DNA of 64,000 nucleotides, taken from positions 368,244 through 432,243 of the forward strand of contig WGMB01000010.1 in NCBI GenBank assembly GCA_016125275.1, in the 5' to 3' direction. This document shows, piece by piece, positions 1 through 8,372 of this stretch. The first letter of the stretch is position 1. Every line of letters starts with the position of its first letter. The notes below the pieces were generated by a model. The model saw nothing but the letters and a program-made list of their open reading frames with translations, had not been told where the DNA came from and did no database searches. The stretch comes from Acidobacteriota bacterium. Lineage in GTDB: Bacteria > Acidobacteriota > Terriglobia > Bryobacterales > UBA6623. The translations under genes were made by a program, and so were the position numbers.

Positions 1-5
1 CGCGA

Positions 6-1082
6 TTGGCAGGCAAGAAGGTCGGGTTGATCACCAATCACACCGGCGTAGACCGTCTGGGGCGTACGAATGTGGAGCTGTTTCTCCGAGCCCCGAACGT
101 CCGTCTGGCGGCGATTTTTGCACCGGAGCACGGCTTTGCGGGCAAACTCGACCAGGAGCGCGTGGCCGATACCTCCGTGGAAGGGGTGCAAGTGCACAGC
201 CTATATCAGGGCGACCGGCGTCGTCCTACGCCGGAAATGATGGCCGGGCTCGACGCACTGGTCTTCGATATCCAGGACATGGGCGTTCGCTTCTATACCT
301 ACGCCACGACGCTAGCCTACTGCCTGGAAGAGGCCGCCAAGGTCGGCTTGCCGGTCTACGTGCTCGATCGGCCCAACCCACTGACCGGAGTCCGGGTGGG
401 CGGGCCCGTGCTGCGGTCCGAGCTGGCGTCGTTCATCGGCTATCTGCCGGGAATGCCGGTGCAACACGGTTTGACAATTGGAGAGCTGGCGCTGCTGTTC
501 AACCAGGAAAAGAGTCTCGGCGCCGACGTGCGCGTCGTCGAAATGGAGGGTTGGCGGCGGGAGATGTGGTTCGACGAAACCGGTTTGCCCTGGGTAAACC
601 CTTCCCCGAATATCCGGTCGCTCACGCAAGCCATCCTGTACCCGGGCGTTGCGCTGCTGGAAGGGTTGAAGAACTACTCGGTGGGACGAGGAACCGATGC
701 CCCGTTCCAGTTCGTCGGCGCGGATTGGATGAAAGCGTCCGAGATGGCTACCGCCCTGGCAGCCGAGCCGGGCATCCGACCCTACGTCGTAACCAGGACT
801 CCGACGGAGTCGCACTTCGCGGGCCGCACGATTCCAGGCCTGTGGCTGGAACCGAGCGACCGCGAAAGCTTTGATTCTTTGAGGTTTGGGCTGGAGCTGG
901 CCACAACCCTGGCGCGGCTCCAGCCCGATAAGGTCGATTGGGACCAGACGGCTCGTCTGGTCGGGGAGCGGCAGACTCTGCAAGAGTGGCGCAACGGCCA
1001 TTCGTCCCAGCAGATCTGGGCGCGCTGGAAGGCGGAGGGGGAACCATTCGACAGGCGTCGAATGACCGTCCTTCTTTACTAG
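6..1082 (+). CDS. namZ: NamZ-like exo-beta-N-acetylmuramidase (DUF1343), 5'-partial
   Basis: The protein matches the DUF1343/NamZ family, which removes terminal MurNAc from peptidoglycan fragments in the envelope during wall turnover. Visible family blocks are TNHTG at about residues 10-14, FAPEHG near 38-43, DIQDMGVRFYTY near 88-99 and LDRPNP near 120-125. About 358 residues are present. The first in-frame start is a TTG at the window edge that falls inside the first conserved block, so the signal peptide and some N-terminal residues lie outside the window and this start is not real. No partner gene is visible downstream; the next gene is on the opposite strand. The family call is firm; the exact substrate is inferred from the family. 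Confidence 0.88.
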   Translation: MAGKKVGLITNHTGVDRLGRTNVELFLRAPNVRLAAIFAPEHGFAGKLDQERVADTSVEGVQVHSLYQGDRRRPTPEMMAGLDALVFDIQDMGVRFYTYATTLAYCLEEAAKVGLPVYVLDRPNPLTGVRVGGPVLRSELASFIGYLPGMPVQHGLTIGELALLFNQEKSLGADVRVVEMEGWRREMWFDETGLPWVNPSPNIRSLTQAILYPGVALLEGLKNYSVGRGTDAPFQFVGADWMKASEMATALAAEPGIRPYVVTRTPTESHFAGRTIPGLWLEPSDRESFDSLRFGLELATTLARLQPDKVDWDQTARLVGERQTLQEWRNGHSSQQIWARWKAEGEPFDRRRMTVLLY

Positions 1083-1160
1083 TAGTCTGCGTACCCCAAA
1101 ATCGAGAGCCGTCGTTCGGCCAACTCGGTCGAAATCCTTCCGAGCGGCCGGGACGCCCAG

Positions 1161-1185
1161 CGACGCCCTTGTTCAAAGGGCGTCG
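1161..1185. terminator. Hairpin between convergent genes
   Basis: A perfect 10-bp stem (CGACGCCCTT paired with AAGGGCGTCG) with a GTTCA loop lies between the end of the NamZ-like gene and the end of the small GRPP gene on the other strand. There is no clear U-tract on either side, so termination in both directions is inferred from stem strength and position. Confidence 0.5.
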
Positions 1186-1208
1186 TGCGATGGTAGCGGC
1201 CGACGATC

Positions 1209-1400
1209 CTAGTCGTCGCCCTGGTCCTTGCCCTTCGTCGTGCCGCGAACCCGCTTGCGCTCCTGGGCGTCCTTCATCCAGGCCGGCGGCCGACCGCGCC
1301 GCTTGCCGCGGCCGCGAGCCAAGCGCTCCAGCGAGATAATCGCGTCTTCAATCTGCTCCCGCTCTTGGCGGAGCTCCAACAGGATCTTATTTACGTCCAC
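1209..1400 (-). CDS. Small basic GRPP-motif protein, 63 aa
   Basis: This short gene encodes an acidic N-terminal helix (LELRQEREQIEDAIISLERL) followed by a very basic stretch with GRGKRRGRPP and an Arg/Lys-rich tail. GRP cores of this kind resemble AT-hooks, so binding to DNA minor groove or RNA is possible, but no function is demonstrated. I recall similar short proteins in Solibacter-type genomes; this is from memory and not checked. The GTG start at 1400 was chosen because a GGAGG sits nine bases upstream. The open frame continues to 1574, but those extra codons lie in the promoter and operator region and look non-coding. A strong promoter lies about 140 bases upstream, flanked by two identical palindromes. 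Confidence 0.6.
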   Translation of the reverse strand: MDVNKILLELRQEREQIEDAIISLERLARGRGKRRGRPPAWMKDAQERKRVRGTTKGKDQGDD

Positions 1401-1494
1401 TGACCAAACCCTCCGATTGACATGGTTACCGCATCGATAAGGCGCGGTTTGAGTACTGACGGTAGGGCCGCAAGGGATGCGCCGATCTAGTCTG

Positions 1495-1511
1495 TGTTCT
1501 GAAATCGGAAC
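1495..1511. repeat. Palindromic operator-like repeat, copy A
   Basis: TGTTCTGAAATCGGAAC occurs here and again at 1581-1597. The core GTTC-N8-GAAC is close to a symmetric GTTCYGAWWTCRGAAC, the form expected for a dimeric repressor. This copy lies about 30 bases downstream of the predicted transcription start of the GRPP gene. I cannot name the regulator. Confidence 0.6.
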
Positions 1512-1544
1512 GTCTCCGCTGCGAGTCCTCCGTCTTCCCAGCCT

Positions 1545-1574
1545 GTTATAACAACGGGATTTGTGGCGCGTCAA
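1545..1574 (-). promoter_or_regulatory. Sigma-70-type promoter for the GRPP gene
   Basis: On the minus strand TTGACG (1574-1569) is separated by 18 bases from TATAAC (1550-1545). This is one of the best -35/-10 pairs in the window. It reads towards the 63-residue GRPP gene, giving a leader of roughly 138 bases. One palindrome copy lies just upstream of the -35 and the other downstream of the predicted start. Confidence 0.6.
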
Positions 1575-1580
1575 TAGTTC

Positions 1581-1597
1581 TGTTCTGAAATCGGAAC
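1581..1597. repeat. Palindromic operator-like repeat, copy B
   Basis: This is the second exact copy of the 17-bp element at 1495-1511, 86 bp away. Here the symmetry extends outward to TCTGTTC...GAACAGA, seven-base perfect arms. Its edge is only seven bases upstream of the -35 hexamer of the GRPP promoter. Confidence 0.6.
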
Positions 1598-1715
1598 AGA
1601 ATTTTACTTTTTCTTACAGAGACTGCGGCGATGCAACCGCCTGGGGGCCCCAGCTTTCGATGTCGGCAATCCAGGATCGGTCGGAGACCGCCTTTTGCTT
1701 CATCGGCGCCGGAGT

Positions 1716-1743
1716 GCGTCGGGATTTAGATCCCGACGCTTTT
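1716..1743. terminator. Strong hairpin terminator with plus-strand U-tract
   Basis: GCGTCGGGAT and ATCCCGACGC form a perfect 10-bp stem around a TTAG loop (1716-1739), followed on the plus strand by TTTT. It lies 26 bases past the stop of the APC permease on the minus strand, so it probably ends that operon. The U-tract, however, is on the plus side. The rest of 1598-1764 holds nothing I can recognise. Confidence 0.6.
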
Positions 1744-1764
1744 CCATTATGCATAAATCGCTGC

Positions 1765-3147
1765 TCAAGAGAAAGAATTTCTTCTCTTCCGCCAAAAGTA
1801 GAACGGCGCGCCCAGCAAAATCAGGGCCAAGCCGAGCAGCGACTCGCGAGGAGAGGTGACCAGCGTCATGCCGACCAGAGCGGCGGCGACGACCACGAAG
1901 GCTGCCGGGACGGCGGGATAGCCGAGCGCGCGGTACGGCCGCTCGAGATCCGGCCGCTTCCTTCGCAGGACAAAAACGCTCGCAGCGGAGAGGCCGTAAA
2001 GAATCCAACTCGCGAAAATGACGTAGGTATATAGCTGGTCATAGCGGCCCGACAGGACCAGCAACGCGGCCCACGTCGAGAGGGCGGCGATCGCCACATG
2101 CGGCGTACGGAATTGAGGATGCACCGCGGCCATCGATTCCAGGAAGAAGCCGTCCCGGGCCATGGCGTATGGCACGCGCGCGCCGGAGAGAATCGAGCCG
2201 TTCAGGGCCGCGAAAATCGAGATCATGGCCGCCAGCGACACCGCGTCGGCTCCGCGTTCGCCCAGAAACCGCCGGGCGGCGTCGCTGGCGACGCGCTCGC
2301 TGGCCGCGACCGAATCCGCGTCCAGCGAGTAGAAGTACGCCACATTGACGGCCAGGTACACAGCGATCACCGTCAGCACGCCGCCAATCAGCGCCCGCGG
2401 AATATTGCGATGGGGATCGCGCACCTCGCCCGACGCCATGGTGACGTTATTCCAGCCGTCATAGGCCCACAAGGCGGCGACGAGCGCGGCGAAGAAGCCG
2501 GACACTCCGCCGACGTGAGCCGTCTGCGAGCTCCAGTTTTCAGCGGAGCCGCCGCCGAACGCAGCGGTCAGCAGGACGATTCCGAGGATCAAGCCGATCT
2601 TGAGGATCGTAATGGCGCTCTGGACGCGTCCCCCGGCCTTGACGCCGAAGAAGTTCACGCCGCCGAGCCCGAGAATGAGGCCCATGGCCAGGATCTGGCC
2701 GTAGGAGATCGGCAGCGGACCGCCGCCGTCGCCCAGCGGAATCGGCAGCGTGAACCAGACTCGCTCGAGCCGCGGCCAAAAATTGGCCAGGTAGTAAAAG
2801 AACGCCGTCGCCAAAGCGGCGATGCTGCCGCTCTTGGCGACCCAGAAATGGGTCCACCCGTACAGGAAGCTCCACATCGGCCCGTAGGCCTCGCGGAGGT
2901 AGATGTACTCGCCGCCGGCCTCCGGCATGGCCGCGCCGAGCTCGGCGTAGGTGAGTGCGCCGGCCAGCGACAGCAAGCCGCCGGCGACGAAGACCACCAG
3001 GACCATGCCGAACGAGCCGACCTCCCGCACCATCGCCGAGGGCACCAGAAAGATGCCGCTGCCGATGATCGTTCCGACCACGATCGAAGCCGCCTCGATT
3101 GCGGTCAGGTTCCGCAGCAGCTCGGGATGCTTGGGTTTCGGTGTCAT
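1765..3147 (-). CDS. APC superfamily amino acid permease
   Basis: A 460-residue, 12-helix inner-membrane transporter of the amino acid-polyamine-organocation superfamily. The first helix carries the family signature around IVVGTIIGSGIFLVP (about residues 21-35), the unwound GSGIF region that binds substrate backbone groups. The second helix pair includes ALTYAELGAAMPEAGGEYIYL. The length is normal for a prokaryotic L-type (LAT-like) permease. The gene starts four bases after the stop of the upstream SSS symporter, so the two are co-transcribed. The substrate is not deducible; an amino acid is inferred from the family. A strong hairpin follows the stop. Confidence 0.88.
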   Translation of the reverse strand: MTPKPKHPELLRNLTAIEAASIVVGTIIGSGIFLVPSAMVREVGSFGMVLVVFVAGGLLSLAGALTYAELGAAMPEAGGEYIYLREAYGPMWSFLYGWTHFWVAKSGSIAALATAFFYYLANFWPRLERVWFTLPIPLGDGGGPLPISYGQILAMGLILGLGGVNFFGVKAGGRVQSAITILKIGLILGIVLLTAAFGGGSAENWSSQTAHVGGVSGFFAALVAALWAYDGWNNVTMASGEVRDPHRNIPRALIGGVLTVIAVYLAVNVAYFYSLDADSVAASERVASDAARRFLGERGADAVSLAAMISIFAALNGSILSGARVPYAMARDGFFLESMAAVHPQFRTPHVAIAALSTWAALLVLSGRYDQLYTYVIFASWILYGLSAASVFVLRRKRPDLERPYRALGYPAVPAAFVVVAAALVGMTLVTSPRESLLGLALILLGAPFYFWRKRRNSFS

Positions 3148-3150
3148 CGG

Positions 3151-4602
3151 CTACGCCTCGCGCGCGGGGGCCGGAGGAAAGATGTACGATGCCAACAAGC
3201 CGCCGACGAAGGTGGTCACGGCGCCGGTGACCACGTACCAGGTCCAAGCCACCTCGGTGGCCCGGCTCAGGTAGACCACGGCGGAAAGTCCCAGCGCCAT
3301 CCCGGTCATGGCGGCGGCCTCGCTGACCCGGCGCGTCAGGACGCCGAGGCAGAACACCCCCAACAACGCGCCCAACGGGATGGAAGCGATCGACAAACCG
3401 GCTTCCAGCACCGAGCCCCATTGCCGGGCGGCCACAGCGATTGCCATCAGCACGACGCCCCAGCCCAAGGTCACCCAGCGAGACAGCTTCAGCCGGTCCT
3501 CTTCCTGGGGGATGCGGGCGCCGAACGCCGGCAACAGCAAATCCATCATCGTGGCCGACGCCAGTGAGTTGAGCGCCGCGGAAATGTTCGACATCGCGGC
3601 GGCCAGGATCGAGGCGATGACGATACCGGCGGCCACCGGAGGCAACTCGCGCCAGATGAACTCCGGGTAGAGCCGGTCGAGCGGCTGCGGCGCCGGCAGG
3701 CCGGAGGCGTCGTACCAGACGTAGAGCAACACGCCGATCGTCAAGAACAGCGTGAACTGGAAGAAGACGACCACCCAGCTCGACAGCAGCGCCACGCGGC
3801 TGGCTTGCTGGGTCTTGGCGCTCAGCAGCCGCTGCACGACCAACTGGTCGGTTCCGTGCGTGGCCGTGGCCAGGAAGCAGCCCCCCAGCAGCCCGGCCCA
3901 GAACGTGTAGGTCTGCTGGAAGTAAGGCTCGCCCTCGGCGCCCCAATGCAGAATGCGCCACTTGTCCGCCGAGGCGGCCACGGTCTCCCAGCCGGCCGGC
4001 AGCTCGTGCAGAATCAGCCAGAAGCTCAGCAGGGCGCCGGAGACGTACAGAGCCATCTGCGCCACGTCGGTCCAGATGACGGCCGTCATGCCGCCATGGA
4101 AGGTATAGAACAACGTGAGGACGGTGATGAGCAGGATCGAGGGCAGATCGCCGGTTTCGAGCACGACGCCGACCACCAAAGAGATCGCAAACACGCGCAC
4201 GCCCTCGGCCAGCGATCGCGTCACCAGAAACGTCGTCGCGGTGAGCCGCCGTAGGCGGTCGCCGAAGCGGCGCTCGATGAGCTTGTAGGCCGTGAACATC
4301 TCGCCCTTCCAGTAGGCCGGAATGAACAGCGCTGAGATCACCAGGCGGGCCAGCAAGTAGCCGAACACGAGCTGCAGGAAGCCCAGATCCGACCCGAAGG
4401 CCAAGGCCGGCGTGCCGATGATGGTGAGAGTGCTGGTTTCGGCCGATACGATCGACAGCGAGATCGCCCACCAAGGCGCTTCCCGGCCCCCCAGGAAGTA
4501 GTCGCGTAGGGTCTTTTGCCGCCCTCCGAAGCGCGCGCCAAAAACGGTGACGGTGATAAGATAGGCGACGATCAGCCCCAGGTCGAGGATACGATCGGGC
4601 AT
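3151..4602 (-). CDS. Sodium:solute symporter (SSS/SLC5 family)
   Basis: A 483-residue polytopic membrane protein of the sodium-solute symporter family, with many hydrophobic helices and the family blocks DYFLGGREAPWWAISLSI near residues 35-52, GGMTAVIWTDVAQM in the middle and AAAMSNISAALNSLA near the sodium-site helix. These proteins couple sodium entry to uptake of sugars, amino acids, vitamins or osmolytes; the substrate here is unknown. I chose the ATG at 4602, directly before DRILDLGLIVAYLI. The open frame continues upstream, but those residues are not membrane-like. It is the first gene of a two-gene operon with the APC permease. Confidence 0.87.
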   Translation of the reverse strand: MPDRILDLGLIVAYLITVTVFGARFGGRQKTLRDYFLGGREAPWWAISLSIVSAETSTLTIIGTPALAFGSDLGFLQLVFGYLLARLVISALFIPAYWKGEMFTAYKLIERRFGDRLRRLTATTFLVTRSLAEGVRVFAISLVVGVVLETGDLPSILLITVLTLFYTFHGGMTAVIWTDVAQMALYVSGALLSFWLILHELPAGWETVAASADKWRILHWGAEGEPYFQQTYTFWAGLLGGCFLATATHGTDQLVVQRLLSAKTQQASRVALLSSWVVVFFQFTLFLTIGVLLYVWYDASGLPAPQPLDRLYPEFIWRELPPVAAGIVIASILAAAMSNISAALNSLASATMMDLLLPAFGARIPQEEDRLKLSRWVTLGWGVVLMAIAVAARQWGSVLEAGLSIASIPLGALLGVFCLGVLTRRVSEAAAMTGMALGLSAVVYLSRATEVAWTWYVVTGAVTTFVGGLLASYIFPPAPAREA

Positions 4603-4760
4603 CGCTAGAGGAACCTTGGCACGAAAGTTCCGGATTGTAACACCATCGGGTTCGCGTCCGTCACACACTGCGGCCGGCCCGACGGCCAAGAGTTAGGGAA
4701 CATCGCTCGAGTGGGTCGAGAGGCTTCGACGATCGAGCGATTAGAAGACGGCAGACGGTC

Positions 4761-4789
4761 TTGCGTAGACCGCGGAGGTCGATTATACT
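4761..4789 (+). promoter_or_regulatory. Sigma-70-type promoter for the TPR protein
   Basis: TTGCGT (4761-4766), a 17-base spacer and TATACT (4784-4789) read towards the TPR gene and predict a leader of about 115 bases. The rest of the 307-base gap between the symporter start (4602) and the TPR start (4910) contains no other recognisable element. Confidence 0.55.
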
Positions 4790-4909
4790 CCGCGATTAGT
4801 TCAACTCGAGCTACGCAATCTGAGCCCCGTTGACTCACGTCAGGGCCGTCCGCCGTAGGACGATCGCAAGGGTTGCGAGTTGCGCTCCCCGCTGTTGGAG
4901 AATTCGACA

Positions 4910-6100
4910 ATGCTGAGAAAGTTCACACAACTGAGTGTCGCTGCGTGCCTGCTCCTGCTGGCCACGTCGGCGGCGATTCCTTCCCCGCAGGAAGGCTCTG
5001 AGAAGCGACCCAAGGACCAGGCCGAGTACGAGCTGGCGAACAAGTCCTTCACGGCCGCCCAATCGGGGGATTGGAAGACTGCGCTCGAGGGACTCGACGA
5101 GTGGAAGCAGAAGTACCCCGACAGCGCCTACAAAGAGGACTGGCCGAGGATCTATCTGCGGGCCTACCAGAACACGGGCCAGAAGGAGAAGGCGATCGCC
5201 ATTGCGAAGGACATCCTCAAGGCGAGCCCCAACGACTTCGAATCGAACTTCCTGATCGCTTCGCTGGTGCCGACGATGGGCGGCACCGACGCCGCGCTGA
5301 TGGCTGACGGCGTCAAGGCCGCCAACGCCGTGCTGGCGAACCGGCCCGCGCAGGCCAACGAGGAGCAGTGGAAGCAGATCCAGATCACCGCTCTGCAGAC
5401 TCTCGGTTGGACGGCGATGCAGAAGAAGGACCACCAGGAAGCCGAGAAGGAATTCATGAAGGTCCTGCAGCTCAACCCGAATCTGGCGCAGGTGAGCTAC
5501 TGGCTCGGCAACGAGGTTCTGGCGCAGGGCAACCCGAACAAGAACGAGCTGGCGCTGTTCTCGTTCGCTCGTGCGGCCTCCTACGAGGGCGAGGGCGCCC
5601 TCAACGCGCAAGGCCGGCAGCAGGTCGACGAGTACCTGAAGAAGGTCTACACCAAGTACCACGGCTCGGAAGAAGGCCTGGACGGCATCAAGGCCACGGC
5701 GAAGACGCAGGCGCTGCCCCCGGCCGGCCTGAAGATCAAGTCCAAGGACGTGATCGACTTCGAGAAGGAAGCCGATTCGCGCAAGAAGGAGCCCATGCTG
5801 TGGGCGTTCAAGGACCTCAAGGCCAGCCTGTTGGGCTCCAACGGCGATGGCATCTGGTCGGACTTGCAGGGCAAGCTGGCGCCGAAGATGCAGCTCTACG
5901 TGGTGGGTTCGGATTCGGCGCGGCCGCAGGTCGTGACCTTCTCGAGCACGCCCGACGGTCCGGTGGAAGTGGTCGTCAACCTGGAGAATCGTCTGCGCGA
6001 AGCGCCGGGCAAGGGCCGCAAGATGGTCGTCGACGGCGTCGCTTCGAGCCTGACCAAGGACCCGTTCAAGCTCTCGTTGACCTCCGGGAGCGTGAACTAG
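4910..6100 (+). CDS. Secreted tetratricopeptide-repeat protein
   Basis: A 396-residue exported protein: a Sec signal (MLRKFTQLSVAACLLLLAT then a small-residue stretch), TPR-like helical pairs across about residues 35-240 (for example ELANKSFTAAQSGDWKTALE and LGWTAMQKKDHQEAEKEF), then a C-terminal beta-rich segment of about 120 residues that I cannot assign. TPR proteins act as scaffolds, so a role in envelope complex assembly is inferred. The ATG at 4910 was preferred to the earlier TTG because GGAG lies ten bases upstream and the signal peptide begins there. A promoter precedes it and a hairpin terminator follows, so it is probably monocistronic. Confidence 0.75.
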   Translation: MLRKFTQLSVAACLLLLATSAAIPSPQEGSEKRPKDQAEYELANKSFTAAQSGDWKTALEGLDEWKQKYPDSAYKEDWPRIYLRAYQNTGQKEKAIAIAKDILKASPNDFESNFLIASLVPTMGGTDAALMADGVKAANAVLANRPAQANEEQWKQIQITALQTLGWTAMQKKDHQEAEKEFMKVLQLNPNLAQVSYWLGNEVLAQGNPNKNELALFSFARAASYEGEGALNAQGRQQVDEYLKKVYTKYHGSEEGLDGIKATAKTQALPPAGLKIKSKDVIDFEKEADSRKKEPMLWAFKDLKASLLGSNGDGIWSDLQGKLAPKMQLYVVGSDSARPQVVTFSSTPDGPVEVVVNLENRLREAPGKGRKMVVDGVASSLTKDPFKLSLTSGSVN

Positions 6101-6130
6101 GAACTCCGCCGTTCCGACAGCGGGAACGCA

Positions 6131-6164
6131 GGCGGCCGTCCTTCGGGGCGGCCGCTTTGTTTTG
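6131..6164 (+). terminator. Rho-independent terminator after TPR gene
   Basis: GCGGCCG (6132-6138) pairs with CGGCCGC (6149-6155) around a TTCG-containing loop. A T-rich tract (TTTGTTTT) follows. It lies about 30 bases past the TPR stop and insulates the suf operon. Confidence 0.75.
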
Positions 6165-6219
6165 CCTCTGGCGCCGCGGCGCGGCTCAGCGTGCGTCTGC
6201 GCAGCCTCACCCTCGAATC

Positions 6220-6248
6220 TTGACCGCTCCGTACAGATTTGTTAGCTT
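6220..6248 (+). promoter_or_regulatory. Candidate promoter of the suf operon
   Basis: TTGACC (6220-6225), a 17-base spacer and TAGCTT (6243-6248) precede sufB by about 50 bases. The -35 is good and the -10 weak, as is common for regulated promoters. Confidence 0.4.
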
Positions 6249-6282
6249 GCGATTAGGTAATCTATACGATTCGGTACAGATT
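6231..6282. promoter_or_regulatory. Candidate Rrf2 operator region upstream of sufB
   Basis: GTACAGATT occurs twice, at 6231-6239 and 6274-6282, 43 bp apart (about four helical turns). Between them is the palindrome GATTAGGTAATC (6251-6262), just downstream of the proposed -10. Repressor binding there would block transcription. The operon carries its own Rrf2-family regulator, the usual controller of suf/isc operons, which makes this the obvious site. The assignment is inference. Confidence 0.4.
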
Positions 6283-6299
6283 ACGGGAAGAACTGTTCA

Positions 6300-7748
6300 A
6301 TGAGCGCAACCGCTGACGAGCTGGAGATTCTTGCAACCCAGGAGTACAAGTACGGCTGGACGACCGACATCGAGGCCGATGCGGCGCCCCCCGGGCTCAG
6401 CGAGGAGATCATCGTCTGGATCTCGCGCGAAAAGAAGAACGAGCCCCAGTGGCTGACCGAATGGCGGCTGGCGGCCTACCGGCACTGGCTCGAGATGAAG
6501 GAGCCGACTTGGCCGAACGTGCACTATCCGCCGATCGACTACCAATCGCTGTGCTACTACTCGGCGCCGAAGAAGAAGGCCGGACCGCAGAGCCTCGACG
6601 AGGTGGACCCGGAGCTGCTGGCAACCTACGAGAAGCTAGGCATCCCGTTGGCCGAACGGGCGGCGCTGGCCGGCGTGGCCGTCGACGCCGTGTTCGACTC
6701 GGTCTCGGTAGCGACCACTTTTCGCCACAAGCTCGCCGAGAAGGGCATCATCTTCTGCTCGTTCTCTGAGGCCGTGCAGGAGCATCCCGAGCTGGTCCGC
6801 AAGTACTTGGGGTCGGTGGTGCCGACCACAGACAACTTCTTCGCCGCGCTCAACTCGGCGGTCTTCACCGACGGCTCGTTCTGCTACATCCCCAAGGGCG
6901 TGCGCTGCCCGATGGAGCTTTCGACCTATTTCCGCATCAACGCCGCCAACACGGGGCAGTTCGAGCGGACGCTGATCGTCGCCGACGAAGGCAGCTACGT
7001 GAGCTACCTGGAAGGTTGCACCGCGCCGATGCGCGATGAGAACCAGCTCCACGCCGCTGTCGTCGAGCTTATCGCCCTCGACAACGCCCAGATCAAGTAC
7101 TCCACGGTCCAGAACTGGTATCCGGGAGACAAGGAAGGCCGGGGCGGCATCTACAACTTTGTGACCAAGCGCGGCGCTTGCCGCGGGGTCAACTCCAAGA
7201 TCTCGTGGACTCAGGTCGAAACCGGTTCGGCGATCACCTGGAAGTACCCGAGCTGCATCCTGCAGGGCGACAACTCGGTGGGCGAGTTCTATTCAGTGGC
7301 GGTGACGAACAACAGGCAGCAGGCCGACACCGGCACGAAGATGATCCACATCGGCAAGAACACGACCTCCACGATCGTGTCGAAGGGGATCTCCGCCGGT
7401 CGCTCCAACAACAGCTATCGCGGGTTGGTGAAGATTCTGCCCGGCGCCGAGAACGCCCGCAACTTCTCGCAGTGCGACTCGATGTTGATGGGCGACCGCT
7501 GCGGCGCGCACACGTTCCCGTACCTGGAAGTCAAGAACCCGACGGCGCAGGTCGAGCACGAGGCCACGACCTCGAAGATCGGCGAAGACCAGATCTTCTA
7601 CTGCCAGCAACGGGGGCTCTCGCAAGAAGACGCCGTTTCGATGATCGTGAACGGCTTCTGCAAGGAAGTCTTCAAAGAGTTGCCGATGGAGTTCGCCGTG
7701 GAGGCGCAGAAGCTGCTGGGCGTGAGCCTGGAAGGCAGCGTGGGCTAG
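6300..7748 (+). CDS. sufB: SufB, Fe-S cluster scaffold subunit
   Basis: SufB is the main scaffold subunit of the cytosolic SufBCD complex, on which Fe-S clusters are assembled. At 482 residues it is full length. The C-terminal beta-helix region carries [20 protein letters not shown], containing the cysteine equivalent to the cluster-binding Cys of E. coli SufB, followed by [23 protein letters not shown]. It is the first gene of a long same-strand operon. Unusually, 13 bases after its stop a ParD-like antitoxin gene begins instead of sufC. Confidence 0.97.
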   Translation: MSATADELEILATQEYKYGWTTDIEADAAPPGLSEEIIVWISREKKNEPQWLTEWRLAAYRHWLEMKEPTWPNVHYPPIDYQSLCYYSAPKKKAGPQSLDEVDPELLATYEKLGIPLAERAALAGVAVDAVFDSVSVATTFRHKLAEKGIIFCSFSEAVQEHPELVRKYLGSVVPTTDNFFAALNSAVFTDGSFCYIPKGVRCPMELSTYFRINAANTGQFERTLIVADEGSYVSYLEGCTAPMRDENQLHAAVVELIALDNAQIKYSTVQNWYPGDKEGRGGIYNFVTKRGACRGVNSKISWTQVETGSAITWKYPSCILQGDNSVGEFYSVAVTNNRQQADTGTKMIHIGKNTTSTIVSKGISAGRSNNSYRGLVKILPGAENARNFSQCDSMLMGDRCGAHTFPYLEVKNPTAQVEHEATTSKIGEDQIFYCQQRGLSQEDAVSMIVNGFCKEVFKELPMEFAVEAQKLLGVSLEGSVG

Positions 7749-7761
7749 AGGAGGCGCGGAC

Positions 7762-8043
7762 GTGGAAGTAACGCTGACGCCGGAACACGAGCGGATGATC
7801 GAAGAGCAGGTTACGGCGGGCCGTTTCTCCTCGCCGGACGAAGCGATTGCAGCCGCCCTCGAACTGTTGCAGCACCGAAACGAGCTGACGCTTGAAGAGG
7901 AGAGGAAACTCGTTCAGATCGCGTTGGAGCAGCTCAATCGAGGCGAAGGCGTGACGATCGAGACTCCTGGGGAAATGGATGCGTTCTTCGAGCAGATCAA
8001 GGAACGTTCGGGGCGGAAGCGCGAGGGAGTCGAGGCGGAGTAG
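7762..8043 (+). CDS. ParD-like ribbon-helix-helix antitoxin inside suf operon
   Basis: A 93-residue protein with the ParD antitoxin pattern: a short N-terminal strand MEVTLTPEHERMIEEQV, the SPDEAIAAALELLQ helix of a ribbon-helix-helix DNA-binding domain, then a charged tail that would wrap a toxin. Antitoxins of this class neutralise ParE/RelE toxins and autorepress. The GTG at 7762 is set by a perfect AGGAGG seven bases upstream. It sits between sufB and sufC and is followed six bases later by a ParE-like gene, giving the usual antitoxin-then-toxin order. Pair activity is inferred from sequence and order only. Confidence 0.8.
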   Translation: MEVTLTPEHERMIEEQVTAGRFSSPDEAIAAALELLQHRNELTLEEERKLVQIALEQLNRGEGVTIETPGEMDAFFEQIKERSGRKREGVEAE

Positions 8044-8049
8044 ACCAGT

Positions 8050-8355
8050 GTGCAGCACATTCGCTACGCGCCGGCAACAGCAGACGACATCTCTAGCATC
8101 CACGATCACATCCTCAGGCATGGCGGACAGCGGGCGGCAGACAGGACGGTTCGAAGGATCTTAGACAGGGCCGTTCAGCTCTCCCAGTTCCCCTACCTGG
8201 GGTTGCCGGCGGAGCGTGGCGGCTGTGATTGGAGAAGCTTTCGCGAAGGGTCCTACGTGATCTACTACCGGGAGATCCAAGGCGGCATCGAACTCCTGCG
8301 GGTCGTCCACGGTAAGCGAGACCAGCGTCGAGCGCTGGGGCAAGTCATCGAATAG
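8050..8355 (+). CDS. ParE/RelE-superfamily toxin inside suf operon
   Basis: A 101-residue protein with the ParE-type fold signature: IRYAPATADDISSIHDHIL in the first strand-helix unit, a second helix RTVRRILDRAVQLSQFPYLG, then the C-terminal strands SYVIYYREIQGGIELLRVVHGKRDQRR. ParE homologues poison DNA gyrase and RelE homologues cleave mRNA; which applies here cannot be told. The GTG start at 8050 gives a normal length. It is six bases after the antitoxin and 17 bases before sufC, so it must be transcribed with the Fe-S assembly genes unless there are internal promoters. Confidence 0.8.
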   Translation: MQHIRYAPATADDISSIHDHILRHGGQRAADRTVRRILDRAVQLSQFPYLGLPAERGGCDWRSFREGSYVIYYREIQGGIELLRVVHGKRDQRRALGQVIE

Positions 8356-8372
8356 AAGCATCGGAAGACACA

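Noticed and set aside
1401..1574. N-terminal extension of the GRPP protein
   Set aside because: It reads through a strong promoter and a palindromic operator; a better ribosome site precedes the GTG at 1400.
2540..4474. 644-residue minus-strand open frame across the symporter/permease genes
   Set aside because: Arg/Gly/Ala-rich composition with no domain, fully overlapping two clear transporter genes in another frame; a GC-rich shadow.
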